Made by a program: the position numbers and the translations under genes. Shown here piece by piece: positions 41,096-51,209 of a DNA stretch of 64,000 bases (its first letter is position 1; every line of letters starts with the position of its first letter). The notes below the pieces were generated by a model, which saw only the letters and a program-made list of their open reading frames with translations, had not been told where the DNA came from and did no database searches. Source of the stretch: Prorocentrum cordatum (lineage: Eukaryota; Sar; Dinophyceae; Prorocentrales; Prorocentraceae); contig CAUYUJ010015263.1 of the NCBI GenBank assembly GCA_963575745.1, positions 128,295-192,294 of the forward strand, written 5' to 3'.

Positions 41096-44000
41096 TCAAC
41101 TGGCGGCCAGAATCTGCTGCGCCAAATGCACAACAGCGCTAGTAAGCGCCTCAGCAGCACTAAGTTCGGCGTCGGTTATCGTAGCACCCTCTAGGCACCA
41201 CGCGGCTTCGCACACATCCCTCCAAACGAGAGGCATATTAGAGGACACGGAGTAGGGGGAGGAGGAGGGGAGAGGAGAGCACGAGACACTCTTATTACAA
41301 TCATATCTGTGATTGATGAAACCCACTTGAAGCCAAAAGCCGCACCCCGTCCCTTTGCTGCAAACTCCCCCATCGTATCCACCACGACAGGCGATAGGTT
41401 GTAGAAAGTCCTCAAAGCTAAACATGTACTCATATTGGTTGTAGAAGCAGTGGCCCTCGCGGGCCAAATGTGTAAGTTCATCAGCTCGTGTGTTATCTTC
41501 CCTGAATTCATGCCTATATAAGTCTTTCCCCAATCCAGAACTTCGAATGCCCAGATCCCCCGCAGCTCGATCTAGAACGTTAATACATCGGTCCACACGT
41601 CTTTGGTATTGTTTGTTGTCGCATCGCCATCGCCCCGTCAACCAGTTATTCACAAGTAAACTATCCCCTTTGATTTCTACCCCGAATCCTGGACTTACAA
41701 TGTCCCACACCGTCTGCCTCTCGTTGATAATCGCCAGCCTCTTAGCAAGTTTTTGTGCATCTTTCTCACTCGGTACACGCTCAGTATCACCCACCGTCTC
41801 GGGAGGTGTATAGTACGCCGCTGTGCCCTTCCAGTTCTGAACAAAATACAGGAATACCTTTGGTTTATCGTACATGCACAAAAGATTCTGCCACATCTCC
41901 AGGAAAGAACGGTAGCTCGTCTCGACACTCGACCACCAGGAGCTGCCATATGTAAGAATGTATGGATACTGCCAGCTACGCTGGCCCACTCCCTCTGGGC
42001 CAGCTCTCAACCTCTTGATCGTGGATGCCTGAGTACGGTTCCCATGTAGTCGGCAACATTCTGCCATAATGTCCCTGCGCGTAGTCCACTCAACATTGTA
42101 CATGAGCAATCCCCTTCTGCTGTCCACGAAAGCCCTGTTATCAGGACTGCAGTGATCAATATCATGACCTGGCAGGGAGAGTGTGGGCAGTAGAGCCGCC
42201 GACCCACTCCCTGAATCAATATTCTCAGAAGCCAAAGAATCACCACCAAACCCTTGTCGTAGTCCCTGCAGTCGTCGTCTTTTCAAGGTCTGCCTGTTGA
42301 AGCTGGCGTCCTGGGTCGCAATGTGCCTGGCGAGCTCCTGTGAAACATCCTCCAGCCTATCACTCAATGCAATATTCTCAGCAACAACTTGTGAGATGGC
42401 TCCCGCGAAAGATTGCGAGGGTGTATCAGCAAAGCGTACTCTCTTCTGGGAAGGCCCAGGATCAGCACCAAGCGTGGCGACGTGTGCCTGGGGTGTTCCC
42501 TCGCATTCGGGGCTTCCCCAGGACTTGCGTCCTGACGCCTCCTGCAAAATTTGGCGACGTTGCCTGAGGTGTTCCCTCGCACTCGGGGCTTCCTCAGGAC
42601 TTGCGCTCTGACGCCGTTGAACATGTCGACGGTGACAATCTGACAAGATATACTCCTTGATACTTCTCATCATCGTCCAGCTCTTCCAAGCAATCATCTG
42701 TACAGCTGATGGGAAATTGGCCTCAGCGAAATGCTGTCGCACCTTGTGGAGCATCTCAGGGCGCCAGACACCCCATGTTAGCGAAGACGGCTTGCGACGG
42801 CACCACATACGCAGCAGACACATGCCCTCAAAAGCATGTATGGTTCGCACCGCCTCAGCATCAAGCGTGAACATCTCTCCCGCATATAGCAGACGCGATT
42901 GGACCTGAGCTTGATAACGACGATATTTGTGTTTCAGCGGTACCGATCTGCACCCAAAATATGATATCTGAGCGAAAAAGGATCCTCTGGCGCATTTAAG
43001 TCGATGTGCTAGGTCCTCGTGTCCCTCGAGAAAGCTTTTGCAGACAACGCAGCCCAGAATGGAAAGCGACTCCACCGGTGTGAAGGCAACTCGTTGGTCT
43101 CCGACTTGGGCCAGAATCGGCGTAGGGTCCTGGGTCCCGCATACGAGTATCTGCAAGGATGATGACTTCCAACTCATTCCCCAGTCTGCTAAAGCAACGG
43201 TGAAAACATCAACGATCTTCTGGATTTCCTTAGCATTCCTCCCCACAAGGTACAGATTATCAGCCCAAAGCGCACGGTTGTACGTGTGGTAGGTAGCGGG
43301 GTTGTGGGGGTCGGGGATCTCGTACCCTATGTTCTGAGCGTCCAGAGAGGCAACTACAGAGGCCCACATGGCGATAACCACGATGTTGAAGGCTAGCGGG
43401 CTCTCAGTCCCGCCCGTCCTCAAGCTCTTATCCCAAGACACCCCATCCAGTTGGATCCCTTCGAAGACGATGGTGCAATTTGTAATAGCGAGCGGCTCAA
43501 TAAGTGCATATTGTAAACGTGCTGGGATCTCTAGTTTATCCATTGCGCGTGCAAGCATACTGAGCGTGACATTGTCGAATGCTCGTGCAATATCTGCCGA
43601 TGCAATATGTGCGCTCTGATCCTTGCCCCATATAGAAGCGCGCTGTGCAATACCTTTAAGTGCGGCCGCGATCTCCCATGTATGCCGTCCCCCTGCAAAG
43701 CCGTAGATTCCCAACTTACTTTTCCAGAGAGCCAGCCTGTCCTCAATAAGAATAGTAACTGCCGTGAGGTACCACTTGCCTAGAGTGTTGGAAATTATCA
43801 AGTTCCTGGTGTCATCCAGGGACTCCATGTTGGACATCTTCGGCATGAGATTCAAATACACGTCACACCATGAGCTGGGAGTGCGTCGACGACCCGAATA
43901 TATCTCCTGAAACACAGCAGTGATCCTGCGCATCGAGCGCCATGGCAGAACTTTGAGTAACTCAATGCTGACACCATCGGGTCCACAAGCTTTGCCGCTA

Positions 44001-45388
44001 CGAAGGCGAGCGCGGGCTCGATATATGACGGAAGGCGTGAGTGTGGGGCCAACTGCTTGGCTGTCAAGTGCTGCGCGACGGAGACGTGTAACAAGTTGTG
44101 CATTACGCTCACGCTCAGCAGGACATGTCATGGTACGTACAGCATGTGCATGCACCTCCTCCTCCCAGGCCTCCCTGTCCTCCGTGACGATACCATCCAC
44201 CTTCAATTTACGAACTCTCGTCCTCTTCCCCCTCCTAGTCGGTGCTACTGAATATTCAGCTTTCTGTCGATTGTATTCGTCTTGCAATGGTCGGAGTTGC
44301 CGTCTAAGTTCACGCTGTGCTTGCCGATTGCCTTTATGTTCACGAACTTGCTTTTCAAGTAGGGCATGCTGTGGGGTCCTCGCAGGGGGTGACCTCTGGT
44401 GTCCAGGAGCACTCAGCAGGGGCAGGGCGTGATCACGAATTGTTTTTGCCATCTCCTCTGGGCCTACTACAGGTACCTGGATATCCACCAAAGCTCGAAA
44501 CATATCCTCCTCCCTGTGGCTCTCGAACTGCTTATGGGCACTATGATGCCTAGGTGCAGGACGGTAACGTGATGTAGGCTTCGCTGCAACATTCATCTCA
44601 ACACGAACGAGAGCGTGGTCGCTGAATCGGCTGTCGTGAGCCTCAAACAACATGTCCACTCTACCATCTACAATCATGTCAGACCAACTGGTGGGCACCA
44701 TGATGTAATCAAGCACACGGGGAGCCGTCTGCCTGCCTAAAGGTTCAAAAGTAGGCACCCTCCGAGTCCCTAGTGTATTTGTCGCGCAGAGCCGCATCCG
44801 CTGCATGAAGCCCTCCATCTCCTCCCTCATGTGATCTTCCCTCCACCTCCTCTGTTCATGATCCCCTTTCACACCATACCCTCTATGCATAGCAATGGAC
44901 AGAGCTTGGCCTGTGTGGATCCCGAACCTGGTCTCAAGTCCAGGCGTCAGCTCCACTTGGCAGTCTCCCGCCAGCACAAGTCTGTAGTCAGACCCATTCT
45001 TCGAACAAAAGTGTGCAAACGTCTGCCTAATATAACCAAGCATACTCTTCTGAACATCAAGTGCATCATCACGATCGCAGTGCGGGAAATACGCCGACAC
45101 CAAGAAAACACACGGGCGCCTAAACGCAAGTATTGAAATACGGTCTGTTGAAAAACTGGCTTTGATATTATGACGTTGTTGCCCTCTGATCACAACGCCA
45201 GCTTGCTTGCAAGTAGAGAGATAAGACTCCCATCCCAACTTTCTAAAACTGATCGAATTATGTGAGAGGTTCTGGCACTCCTGCAGACACACGATATTTA
45301 CCCCCAGTGTAGACAGCAGGCGCATGCAACTAAATCCCCTGTCCTGACTCTTGCCGATCTTATTCACATTCAAAGTCCCAAGCTGCAT
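41096..45388 (-). CDS. LINE-B ORF2: endonuclease, reverse transcriptase, permuted RNase H
   Basis: 1430 residues from an ATG at 45388, directly before the first endonuclease strand (MQLGTLNVNKIG). The frame stays open for 15 more codons upstream to the ORF1 TGA. Endonuclease: N9 (LNVNK), E37 (CLQEC), D142 (AGDCQ, where GDFN is common), D227 (LDY) and S256-D257-H258. Reverse transcriptase: D599 (ADIARAF), motif B RTGGTESP at 657-664, catalytic box WADN at 708-711. After the RT thumb comes a linker with a small internal duplication, then a region with RSWQY and SSWWS. The RNase H-like domain has D1242 (GDSLL), D1303 (TRADELTH), D1339 (YDGG) and E1408 (DAELSAAE). The spacing of the first two (61) is close to the 64 of E. 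coli RNase HI D70-D134, but their place in the chain is permuted. Expected role: target nicking and reverse transcription of its own RNA in the nucleus. Confidence 0.94.
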   Translation of the reverse strand: MQLGTLNVNKIGKSQDRGFSCMRLLSTLGVNIVCLQECQNLSHNSISFRKLGWESYLSTCKQAGVVIRGQQRHNIKASFSTDRISILAFRRPCVFLVSAYFPHCDRDDALDVQKSMLGYIRQTFAHFCSKNGSDYRLVLAGDCQVELTPGLETRFGIHTGQALSIAMHRGYGVKGDHEQRRWREDHMREEMEGFMQRMRLCATNTLGTRRVPTFEPLGRQTAPRVLDYIMVPTSWSDMIVDGRVDMLFEAHDSRFSDHALVRVEMNVAAKPTSRYRPAPRHHSAHKQFESHREEDMFRALVDIQVPVVGPEEMAKTIRDHALPLLSAPGHQRSPPARTPQHALLEKQVREHKGNRQAQRELRRQLRPLQDEYNRQKAEYSVAPTRRGKRTRVRKLKVDGIVTEDREAWEEEVHAHAVRTMTCPAERERNAQLVTRLRRAALDSQAVGPTLTPSVIYRARARLRSGKACGPDGVSIELLKVLPWRSMRRITAVFQEIYSGRRRTPSSWCDVYLNLMPKMSNMESLDDTRNLIISNTLGKWYLTAVTILIEDRLALWKSKLGIYGFAGGRHTWEIAAALKGIAQRASIWGKDQSAHIASADIARAFDNVTLSMLARAMDKLEIPARLQYALIEPLAITNCTIVFEGIQLDGVSWDKSLRTGGTESPLAFNIVVIAMWASVVASLDAQNIGYEIPDPHNPATYHTYNRALWADNLYLVGRNAKEIQKIVDVFTVALADWGMSWKSSSLQILVCGTQDPTPILAQVGDQRVAFTPVESLSILGCVVCKSFLEGHEDLAHRLKCARGSFFAQISYFGCRSVPLKHKYRRYQAQVQSRLLYAGEMFTLDAEAVRTIHAFEGMCLLRMWCRRKPSSLTWGVWRPEMLHKVRQHFAEANFPSAVQMIAWKSWTMMRSIKEYILSDCHRRHVQRRQSASPEEAPSAREHLRQRRQILQEASGRKSWGSPECEGTPQAHVATLGADPGPSQKRVRFADTPSQSFAGAISQVVAENIALSDRLEDVSQELARHIATQDASFNRQTLKRRRLQGLRQGFGGDSLASENIDSGSGSAALLPTLSLPGHDIDHCSPDNRAFVDSRRGLLMYNVEWTTRRDIMAECCRLHGNRTQASTIKRLRAGPEGVGQRSWQYPYILTYGSSWWSSVETSYRSFLEMWQNLLCMYDKPKVFLYFVQNWKGTAAYYTPPETVGDTERVPSEKDAQKLAKRLAIINERQTVWDIVSPGFGVEIKGDSLLVNNWLTGRWRCDNKQYQRRVDRCINVLDRAAGDLGIRSSGLGKDLYRHEFREDNTRADELTHLAREGHCFYNQYEYMFSFEDFLQPIACRGGYDGGVCSKGTGCGFWLQVGFINHRYDCNKSVSCSPLPSSSPYSVSSNMPLVWRDVCEAAWCLEGATITDAELSAAEALTSAVVHLAQQILAAS
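42480..42605 (-). repeat. In-frame duplication in the LINE-B ORF2 linker
   Basis: Two copies of a segment containing GGTGTTCCCTCGCA and GGACTTGCG about 60 bases apart encode two similar arginine- and glutamate-rich blocks (EEAPSAREHLRQR, then ECEGTPQ). It lies in the same linker as the LINE-A minisatellite, so this part of ORF2 tolerates expansion. Confidence 0.75.
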
Positions 45389-45433
45389 GAGTAGGGAGTC
45401 AGGCAACCCACTCTTAGGACCCGTTGAGCCCCG

Positions 45434-45436
45434 TCA
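45434..45436 (-). other. In-frame TGA separating ORF1 and ORF2 of LINE-B
   Basis: TGA followed by CGG GGC; ORF2 lies in the same frame and the frame is open from the stop on. UGA-CGG is the core of a readthrough signal known from tobra- and pecluviruses. An ATG 16 codons downstream offers ordinary reinitiation as an alternative. Confidence 0.6.
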
Positions 45437-46582
45437 ACGACTTGAATTGAGAGCGGCCGTGAAATCATCATACGTGCATGTGATATTTGTGTTGTGTTTA
45501 ATCGTGCCATCCCATATGTCACGATGTACTTCCCAGTTGCCCGTCGTCACCTTGAATACGGCAACCTCAACCGGTCTACGACTCGCATCGGCAGGCATCG
45601 TCCAGATCGTACTCGTACCATTGCCCGACCCCGTCTCGGCCTTGATATCCATCGCTGGGTTATTGCCTATCTTCTCACGCCATGTACCGTAGAATCTACC
45701 GCATGCCGAGATGTGATCCTTCTTCCATGGAGGTGCTTCCAAGCGAACTCTGACTGCTGCTGGGGTGGCTGTCATATTCGCGAACATGCTGGCACGTGTG
45801 GGTGGGCTCCGTGCCGTCTGCTGTGGCGTGCGGGTGTTGTCAGGCGTGAAGGCATCTTCGAGAAGTTGCTTGATCTCCCAGAAAACTGAATCTTCTGTGC
45901 CCGCAGTGAACTTCATCTTCACCGAGCTCAGCATCATGCGACTGCCGTTCAAGCGTAGGGTTCCCATCGCATCGAATCGACTATCGATCTCGTTGGGGAG
46001 TATTGACCTGATATTAGTAATGAGCTGAGCGGCATCCGAATCCCTCATCATCGACTGTGAACGCTGAAGTGTTGACCCATTCCATTGTGTCCATCCAGTG
46101 AGCTCGACAAAGCTACGATGCCAAGAGAGCCTCTGTCCTCCCCCTCCTCCCAAAGGATTGGCACCAGGGCCGGTACCGAAACCTCCTGAGGTGGATGCGC
46201 TGGCAGTGCTTGGTGGATTCGAACGAAGATCCTTCATCTGACGCTCTAGGTCACTCATGCGTTTGTCCTGCACCTCCTGATGGGTAGAAATGCGTGCAAT
46301 ATCAGCTTTCATCATTCCCTGCTCGGCTGCTGCTACCGCCTGACCTGCCATGATTTCTTTGTGAAAATTTTGCATCCATCCAGGCGCCTCGCTCGCTGTG
46401 GACAAGCTGGCCGCCTTGGCTGCCTCAAGAGACTGGCGTGCCTGTGCAAGCGCATCCTGATATGCTCGTCCCTCCCCATCACGTCCCTCTGCCCCGCAAT
46501 GACGAACCTGCCTCTGAAAATCCTCTCCTGCTCCCATGACTGCATCCCCTCCTCCAGGCATGTTGGCAGCAATATTGGCCAT
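45434..46582 (-). CDS. LINE-B ORF1 (RNA-binding protein, inferred)
   Basis: 382 residues from the first ATG (46582). The frame is open further upstream to about 46861, but without an ATG. The N-terminal third is rich in Ala, Gln and Glu and ends in a heptad-like stretch (ISTHQEVQDKRMSDLERQ), probably a coiled coil. A Gly/Ser-rich hinge (GGFGTGPGANPLGGGGG) leads to the part shared with LINE-A ORF1: FVELTGW, VKMKFTAGTED, and RVRLEA followed by CGRFYGTW. No zinc knuckle is seen. Position and layout suggest an ORF1-type protein that binds element RNA and is needed for retrotransposition. It ends at a TGA in frame with ORF2. Confidence 0.85.
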   Translation of the reverse strand: MANIAANMPGGGDAVMGAGEDFQRQVRHCGAEGRDGEGRAYQDALAQARQSLEAAKAASLSTASEAPGWMQNFHKEIMAGQAVAAAEQGMMKADIARISTHQEVQDKRMSDLERQMKDLRSNPPSTASASTSGGFGTGPGANPLGGGGGQRLSWHRSFVELTGWTQWNGSTLQRSQSMMRDSDAAQLITNIRSILPNEIDSRFDAMGTLRLNGSRMMLSSVKMKFTAGTEDSVFWEIKQLLEDAFTPDNTRTPQQTARSPPTRASMFANMTATPAAVRVRLEAPPWKKDHISACGRFYGTWREKIGNNPAMDIKAETGSGNGTSTIWTMPADASRRPVEVAVFKVTTGNWEVHRDIWDGTIKHNTNITCTYDDFTAALNSSR

Positions 46583-46904
46583 ATCTTCAGAGTCTGGGAA
46601 CCCCCACCTTTGAAGAAAAACACGATCTTGTAACACTTCACTTGCACGTTTGAAACTGTGGCGTGAAGTCCCGAAATATTGATCCAAATCAACAGAAGGT
46701 CTGTCCAAGGAAGGACCCTGTCTGCGGCACCACTGTGATGTTGTCTCTCCCCAATGTTCGAGACCACACTGCCGACGAAAGACAACTTGTGAATCCCAGG
46801 AGTCTTCCGTCCTGAGTCGTCCAGATCGTACTCTCACGATAACAATGAAAAAAGTATGCAAGATGTACGGTACTCAGGCAAAGACTACTCTGAGGCACCG
46901 TGTA

Positions 46905-47002
46905 CAGTAAGTGGAACAAAGAACGCCTTACTGCACAATGCAGCTCGAGACGAGGGGGGACCCCAGCGGTGAGACCAAGCCAAGCGGGAGGTAAGCTCCG
47001 CG
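46905..47002 (-). promoter_or_regulatory. Conserved 5' end of LINE-B
   Basis: Contains GCGGAGCTTACCTCCCGC at the very 5' end (minus strand), then the stem-loop CTGCATTGTGCAG and GTTCCACTTACTGTACAC, matching the LINE-A 5' end block by block although the bases between differ. Probably a structured 5' UTR with promoter or translation function. Confidence 0.6.
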
Positions 47003-47011
47003 CAACCTGGT
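47003..47011. repeat. Right target-site duplication of LINE-B
   Basis: CAACCTGGT, followed directly by the second hairpin arm TCACCGCCGG. Confidence 0.8.
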
Positions 47012-49250
47012 CACCGCCGGGAATCTCGCAGAGCCCCTTGAACGCGTAGAATGCTCAGATTCAAAACAGTCCGCTTCTCAGAGCATTTCCAGAAAAACAT
47101 CATATTTGCATTTCTCGGTGTTAACGTGATGTCGGTTCCTCCAAGTGTTTGGATAGTAAAACTGTCTCGAAAGAGCTGAGCTGCTCGCAGAATAAATTTG
47201 AGATACCAATGCTCGGAGTGAAAATCTGCTCTCTCAAAATGAATTGTCGAATATCTTTCAAATCTTAGAAAAACCGACCCAAAGTTACCACATTGTCCTT
47301 TCTGGCCGGGCCGATCAACTGGCGCCGGCGGTGAACCGTCAACCTGGTCACCGCCGGGAACCTCGTAGAGCTCCTTTCACGCGTAAGAGTGCTCAGAGTC
47401 GAAAGAGAGAACTTCTGGAAGCATTTCTCTAAGAAGAGAAAAACTGATTTTTTTTCGTGTCGACATGAAGATGGTTGCTCCAAGTGTTTTGATAGTAAAA
47501 GTGCGCCTACAGAGCTCACATTAAGACAGAGAGGCCCTCATACTCGTTAACAGGTGCGAAAAATCTGCTCCCTCAAAATGAATTGTCAAATTTCTTTCAT
47601 TTTTTTCGCAAAACCACCCAAAAGTTATCACTTTGTCCTTTCTGGCCGGGTCGACCAACTAGCTCCACCCCGCGCCGGAATTCCTCTAGCTCATCGACGC
47701 CGAAGAGCTCTACGAGGCACTGGCTCCAGCCCGCACCGGAATTCCTCCAGCTCATCGATAACGAAGAGATCTACGAGGAAACTTGGCAGCGTCCAAAACC
47801 CGAATAGCAAAGAGAATGTCGGAGACGGGGAATCTTTCCTGGAGAGCCGCGTCTGCCAGTTAAATTTTCAGGCCTGTAGCTGCAATATCACTATCAAAAG
47901 ACTTGCAGGAACCGATTTGGGATAGAAACCGAAAAATCGTGATCTTTCGAGTTTTTTGGCTCTCGCTTTAGCAGCTTTCTTGATGTCTTTCGAAGAGCGC
48001 TGTGCAAGAAAAGAGCTCTACGAGCTGCCCGGCGGTAACCTGGTTGACGGTTTACCGCCGGTTCCCATTCCCCGTAGAAACTCCGGCGACCCGGCAACTG
48101 GTCCGGGAGAGCTTCCCGCAATCTTCCACGCGTGCCTGCATGCGTGCAGGCACGCATAGAAGCGTTTCTGGCAGCGCTTCCGCAGCGCGAGCCCCCCGGG
48201 CCATAACCCACTACACGTGAGAAAAAACTGGTTTCTCAAAAAGAACTGGGAATCGGCGGTGAACCGTCAACCGGCTTACCGCCGGGACCCTCGTAGAGCT
48301 CTGCATAGACCACGTCGGTTCTGAGATCACAGCAGAAAAAAGCTTCTGCATACTAGCTTCAAACATAAAGACATCTTTGTTTCGGTCGTACAGAATGGTG
48401 GTTCCCCCGAGTCGTTTGATCGAATAATGCAGCTAGGGCCCTGAGAATTGCACGATCGAAAGCGCCATGATTCACTCCATAAAATAAAATTCGAATTGCA
48501 AAATTAATTTCAAAATCTCTCGCCATCTTCGAAAAACCGACCCCAGGGCACCACATTGTCCGCCCGGGCCGGGTTGGCCAACTAGTCACCCAGCGCCGAG
48601 ATTCCTCTGGCTCTCATCGATGTCGAAGAGCTCTACGAGATATTGTTAAATATCTTTGAAATCTTAGGAAGAAACGATCCAAAGTCATCACTTTGTCCCT
48701 AAGGTCGGGTCGACGAACTAGCTTCCCGCGCCGGGATTTCTCAAGCTCATCGTACCGAAGAGCTCTACGAGGCACGTGGAGGGGCACCACCACCGCCCGG
48801 CTTACTTGGTGGCATCCAAAACCTGGAGAGCATAGAGCAAACTGGCGCCGGCGGTGAACCGTGAACCTAGTCACTGCCGGGTACCTCGTAGAGCTCCTTT
48901 GACGCGTAAGAGTGCCCAGAATCGAATCAAAGAACTTCGCAGTAGATTTTCTTAAAAAGTTTAATTTCAAATTGTTATGGTAATCCGAGGTCAGGCTCGT
49001 GGCATCGCTCAGACGTCGACGGAATGAGCTAAGAATTGCAGAGACAACTTCTCTGATCCAAAGCTTCGCTCTGCGCAATTATCAGCCCAAACAAATGGTT
49101 AGAGCTGCAGAATCGGCTGAGCCAGACCGCGAATGGTATGATTGCGTTCCTCTTATCAATTTCGCGAACTAGCTCCACCCTCTCGCCGAATTCATCTAGC
49201 TTATGAGAGCTCTACGAGATAAACACCGGAAAGTTTTCCAGGGAGGCCGT
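47012..49250. repeat. Mixed hairpin units and solo ends
   Basis: Forward type I units (hairpins near 47324, 48250 and 48846), solo ends at 47660-47780, a type III start box (47782) and a reverse type I unit whose hairpin lies at 48031-48062 (CCCGGCGGTAACC, then GGTTTACCGCCGG). The segments 48650-48780 and 49100-49230 are worn tails. No gene is supported. Confidence 0.75.
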
Positions 49251-51209
49251 GCAACTGGGCGCCGGCGGTGAACTGTCGACCTGGTCACCGCCGGAAACCG
49301 TACGCTCTCGCACAGCTCTTCTGGCTTTCTCGAAAGCCCTAGTGCAGGGCTCGGGAAGCACTGCCAGAGACGCTTCAATGCGTGCATGCAAGCGTACGGG
49401 GCTCACGTGGAAGCTTGCGGGAACGCTCTTCCGGACGCGCTGCCGGGCCGAACGAACCGCTGCGGAAATTCTGGACCGGCGAAGATGGGCTGCTGGCGGG
49501 CACCACCAACGACCGGCTTCTTATCTTAAACCCTCTAGCTATCAGCGAGCTCTGGGAATCTTAAACCACTTGTAAGCGTCCACAACCCGGATAGCGAGGC
49601 AAGGCGCGGAGCGCAGAGCGCTCCAAAGCGGCGCACGGCGACCTCTGCCAGGCCGCCTGGAACGATGCGTGGGGCGCTGGACACCTCGCAGGAGACGCCT
49701 GCGAGGGCGTCTTTTACGACACGCGGGGCTCTGTGAAACCTACCACGACACCTCTGCCTAGGAGCCTGCGAGCACTGGCGAAGCTCTGCCGAAGCTCGGC
49801 CGAAGCGCTTCGCGCACCCTTGAGCCACGCGTATTGGGAAACGCTAGGAAGCCACGCTCCCGGACCCGCTGCAACCTCCGGCAACTCGCTGCGAGGATCG
49901 TGGACCGGCAGAAGTGGGCGTGTCCCCCTCACCACCCACCTCCGGCCTCTTCTCTGAAACCCTTAGCTCTCCAAGGAGCTATCCGGGAATTTAGCTCTCA
50001 GCGAGCTCTTCGGGAATGAGCTCTGCGAGGTGCGGTGATCAGGTTGACAGTTCCCCGCCGGCGCCAGTTCCTCTGGCTCATCGATGCCGAAGAGCTTTAC
50101 GAGGTAAGAGACCCCAAAGGCTTACCTGGAGAGCTCTGGGAAGCTTCCCTGCGGCGCTTCCGAAGCGCTGGCAGAAACGTCTCCATACGTGCCCGCACGC
50201 GTGCAGACACGCGTGGAAGCATGCCGGAAGCTCTCCCGGACCAGTTGCCGACTCAAAAAAGCCGTTGCGAGGATCGTGGAGCGACGGAAAGGAGCTCCTG
50301 GCAAGCACCACCACCGTCCGGCTTCTAATCTTAAACCCTTTAGCTTTCAGCGAGCTCTCCGGGAAAAATCTGGAGAGCGAAGAGACCCTTTGGGGACGAA
50401 GCATCTGTCCTGAAGAGCTGCGGGAAGCCCCCCTGCAGCGCTGCCGAAGCGCTGGCAGAAACGCTTCCATACGTGCCTGTACGCGTGCAGGCACGCGTGG
50501 AAGCTTGCCGGATCCTCCTCTGGACCAGTTGCCGGCTCAAAAATGCCGCTGCGAGGATCGTGGAGCGACGGAAAGGAGCTCCTGGCGGGCACCACCACCG
50601 TCTGGCTTCTAATCTTAAACCCTTTAGCTCTCAGCGAGCTCTCCGGGAACTTGGTAGCGTCGAAAACCTGCAGAGCGAAGAGACCGTCGGGAAGGGAAAA
50701 TCTTTTCTCGCGAGCGCTGGGGAGCTCCCTGCAGAGCTTTCGAAGCGCTGCCAGGAACGCTTCCACGCGTGCCTGCACGCGTGCAGGCACACGTGGACAG
50801 CGCCCCCGAACCAGCTGCCGGCTCGCTGGAGTTTCTGCGAGGCCTGTGGACCGCCGTGGAGGAGCTCCTGGCGGGCACCACCACCGTCGGGCTTCTAATA
50901 TTAAACCCTTTAGCTCTCAGCGAGCTCTGAAAAACCCGGAGAGCAAATGGCGACGAACACACCTGCAGCGCTGCTGCGGCGCTGCCAGAATCGCTTCCAC
51001 GCGTGCCTGCACGCGTGCAGACACGCGTGGAAGCTTGCCGGAAGCTCTCCCGGACCCGTTGCCCGGCCGGGCGAGTCGCTGCGGGGAACGTGGAGCGCCG
51101 CGGAGGAGCCCCTGGCGGGCACCACCACCGCCCGGCTTCTAATCTCAAGCCCTTTAACTCTCAGCGAGCTCTCCGGGAAAAATACTAGAGCTCAAACGAA
51201 TTGAGGAAT
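49251..51209 (+). repeat. Array of type III GC-rich units
   Basis: A type I hairpin start (49259), then four to six units of about 300-400 bp. Each contains AAACCTGGAGAGC- or AACCCGGAGAGC-like starts, a CTGCAGCGCTGC block, a palindrome centred on TGCACGCGTGCA, the block GGCGGGCACCACCACCG, TTCTAATCTTAAACCC, and the end box CAGCGAGCTCTCCGGGAA. Adjacent end and start boxes form CTCTCCGGG-AAAAA-CCCGGAGAG hairpins at unit junctions. Many long GC-rich open frames cross these units in all frames; their repetition and lack of domains argue against coding. Confidence 0.8.
50993..51034. repeat. 42-bp near-perfect palindrome in a type III unit
   Basis: GCTTCCACGCGTGCCTGCAC continues into its own complement and ends GTGGAAGC, with one mismatched pair. 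Comparable palindromes lie near 50463-50504, 50754-50790, 59543-59584, 60137-60178 and 63036-63077. They can extrude as cruciforms or fold as long hairpins. Confidence 0.85.

Larger units (their letters stand above)
41063..47002 (-). mobile_element. LINE-B: full-length hairpin-targeted non-LTR retrotransposon
   Basis: About 5.94 kb on the minus strand: 5' UTR, ORF1, TGA, ORF2, and a 3' end reading CCGAAAACCCCAAAAACC. A 9-bp target-site duplication flanks it in a type I hairpin loop. Organisation and domain order are the same as in LINE-A, but protein similarity is only moderate, so A and B are distinct lineages that target the same site. Both ORFs are intact. Confidence 0.93.
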
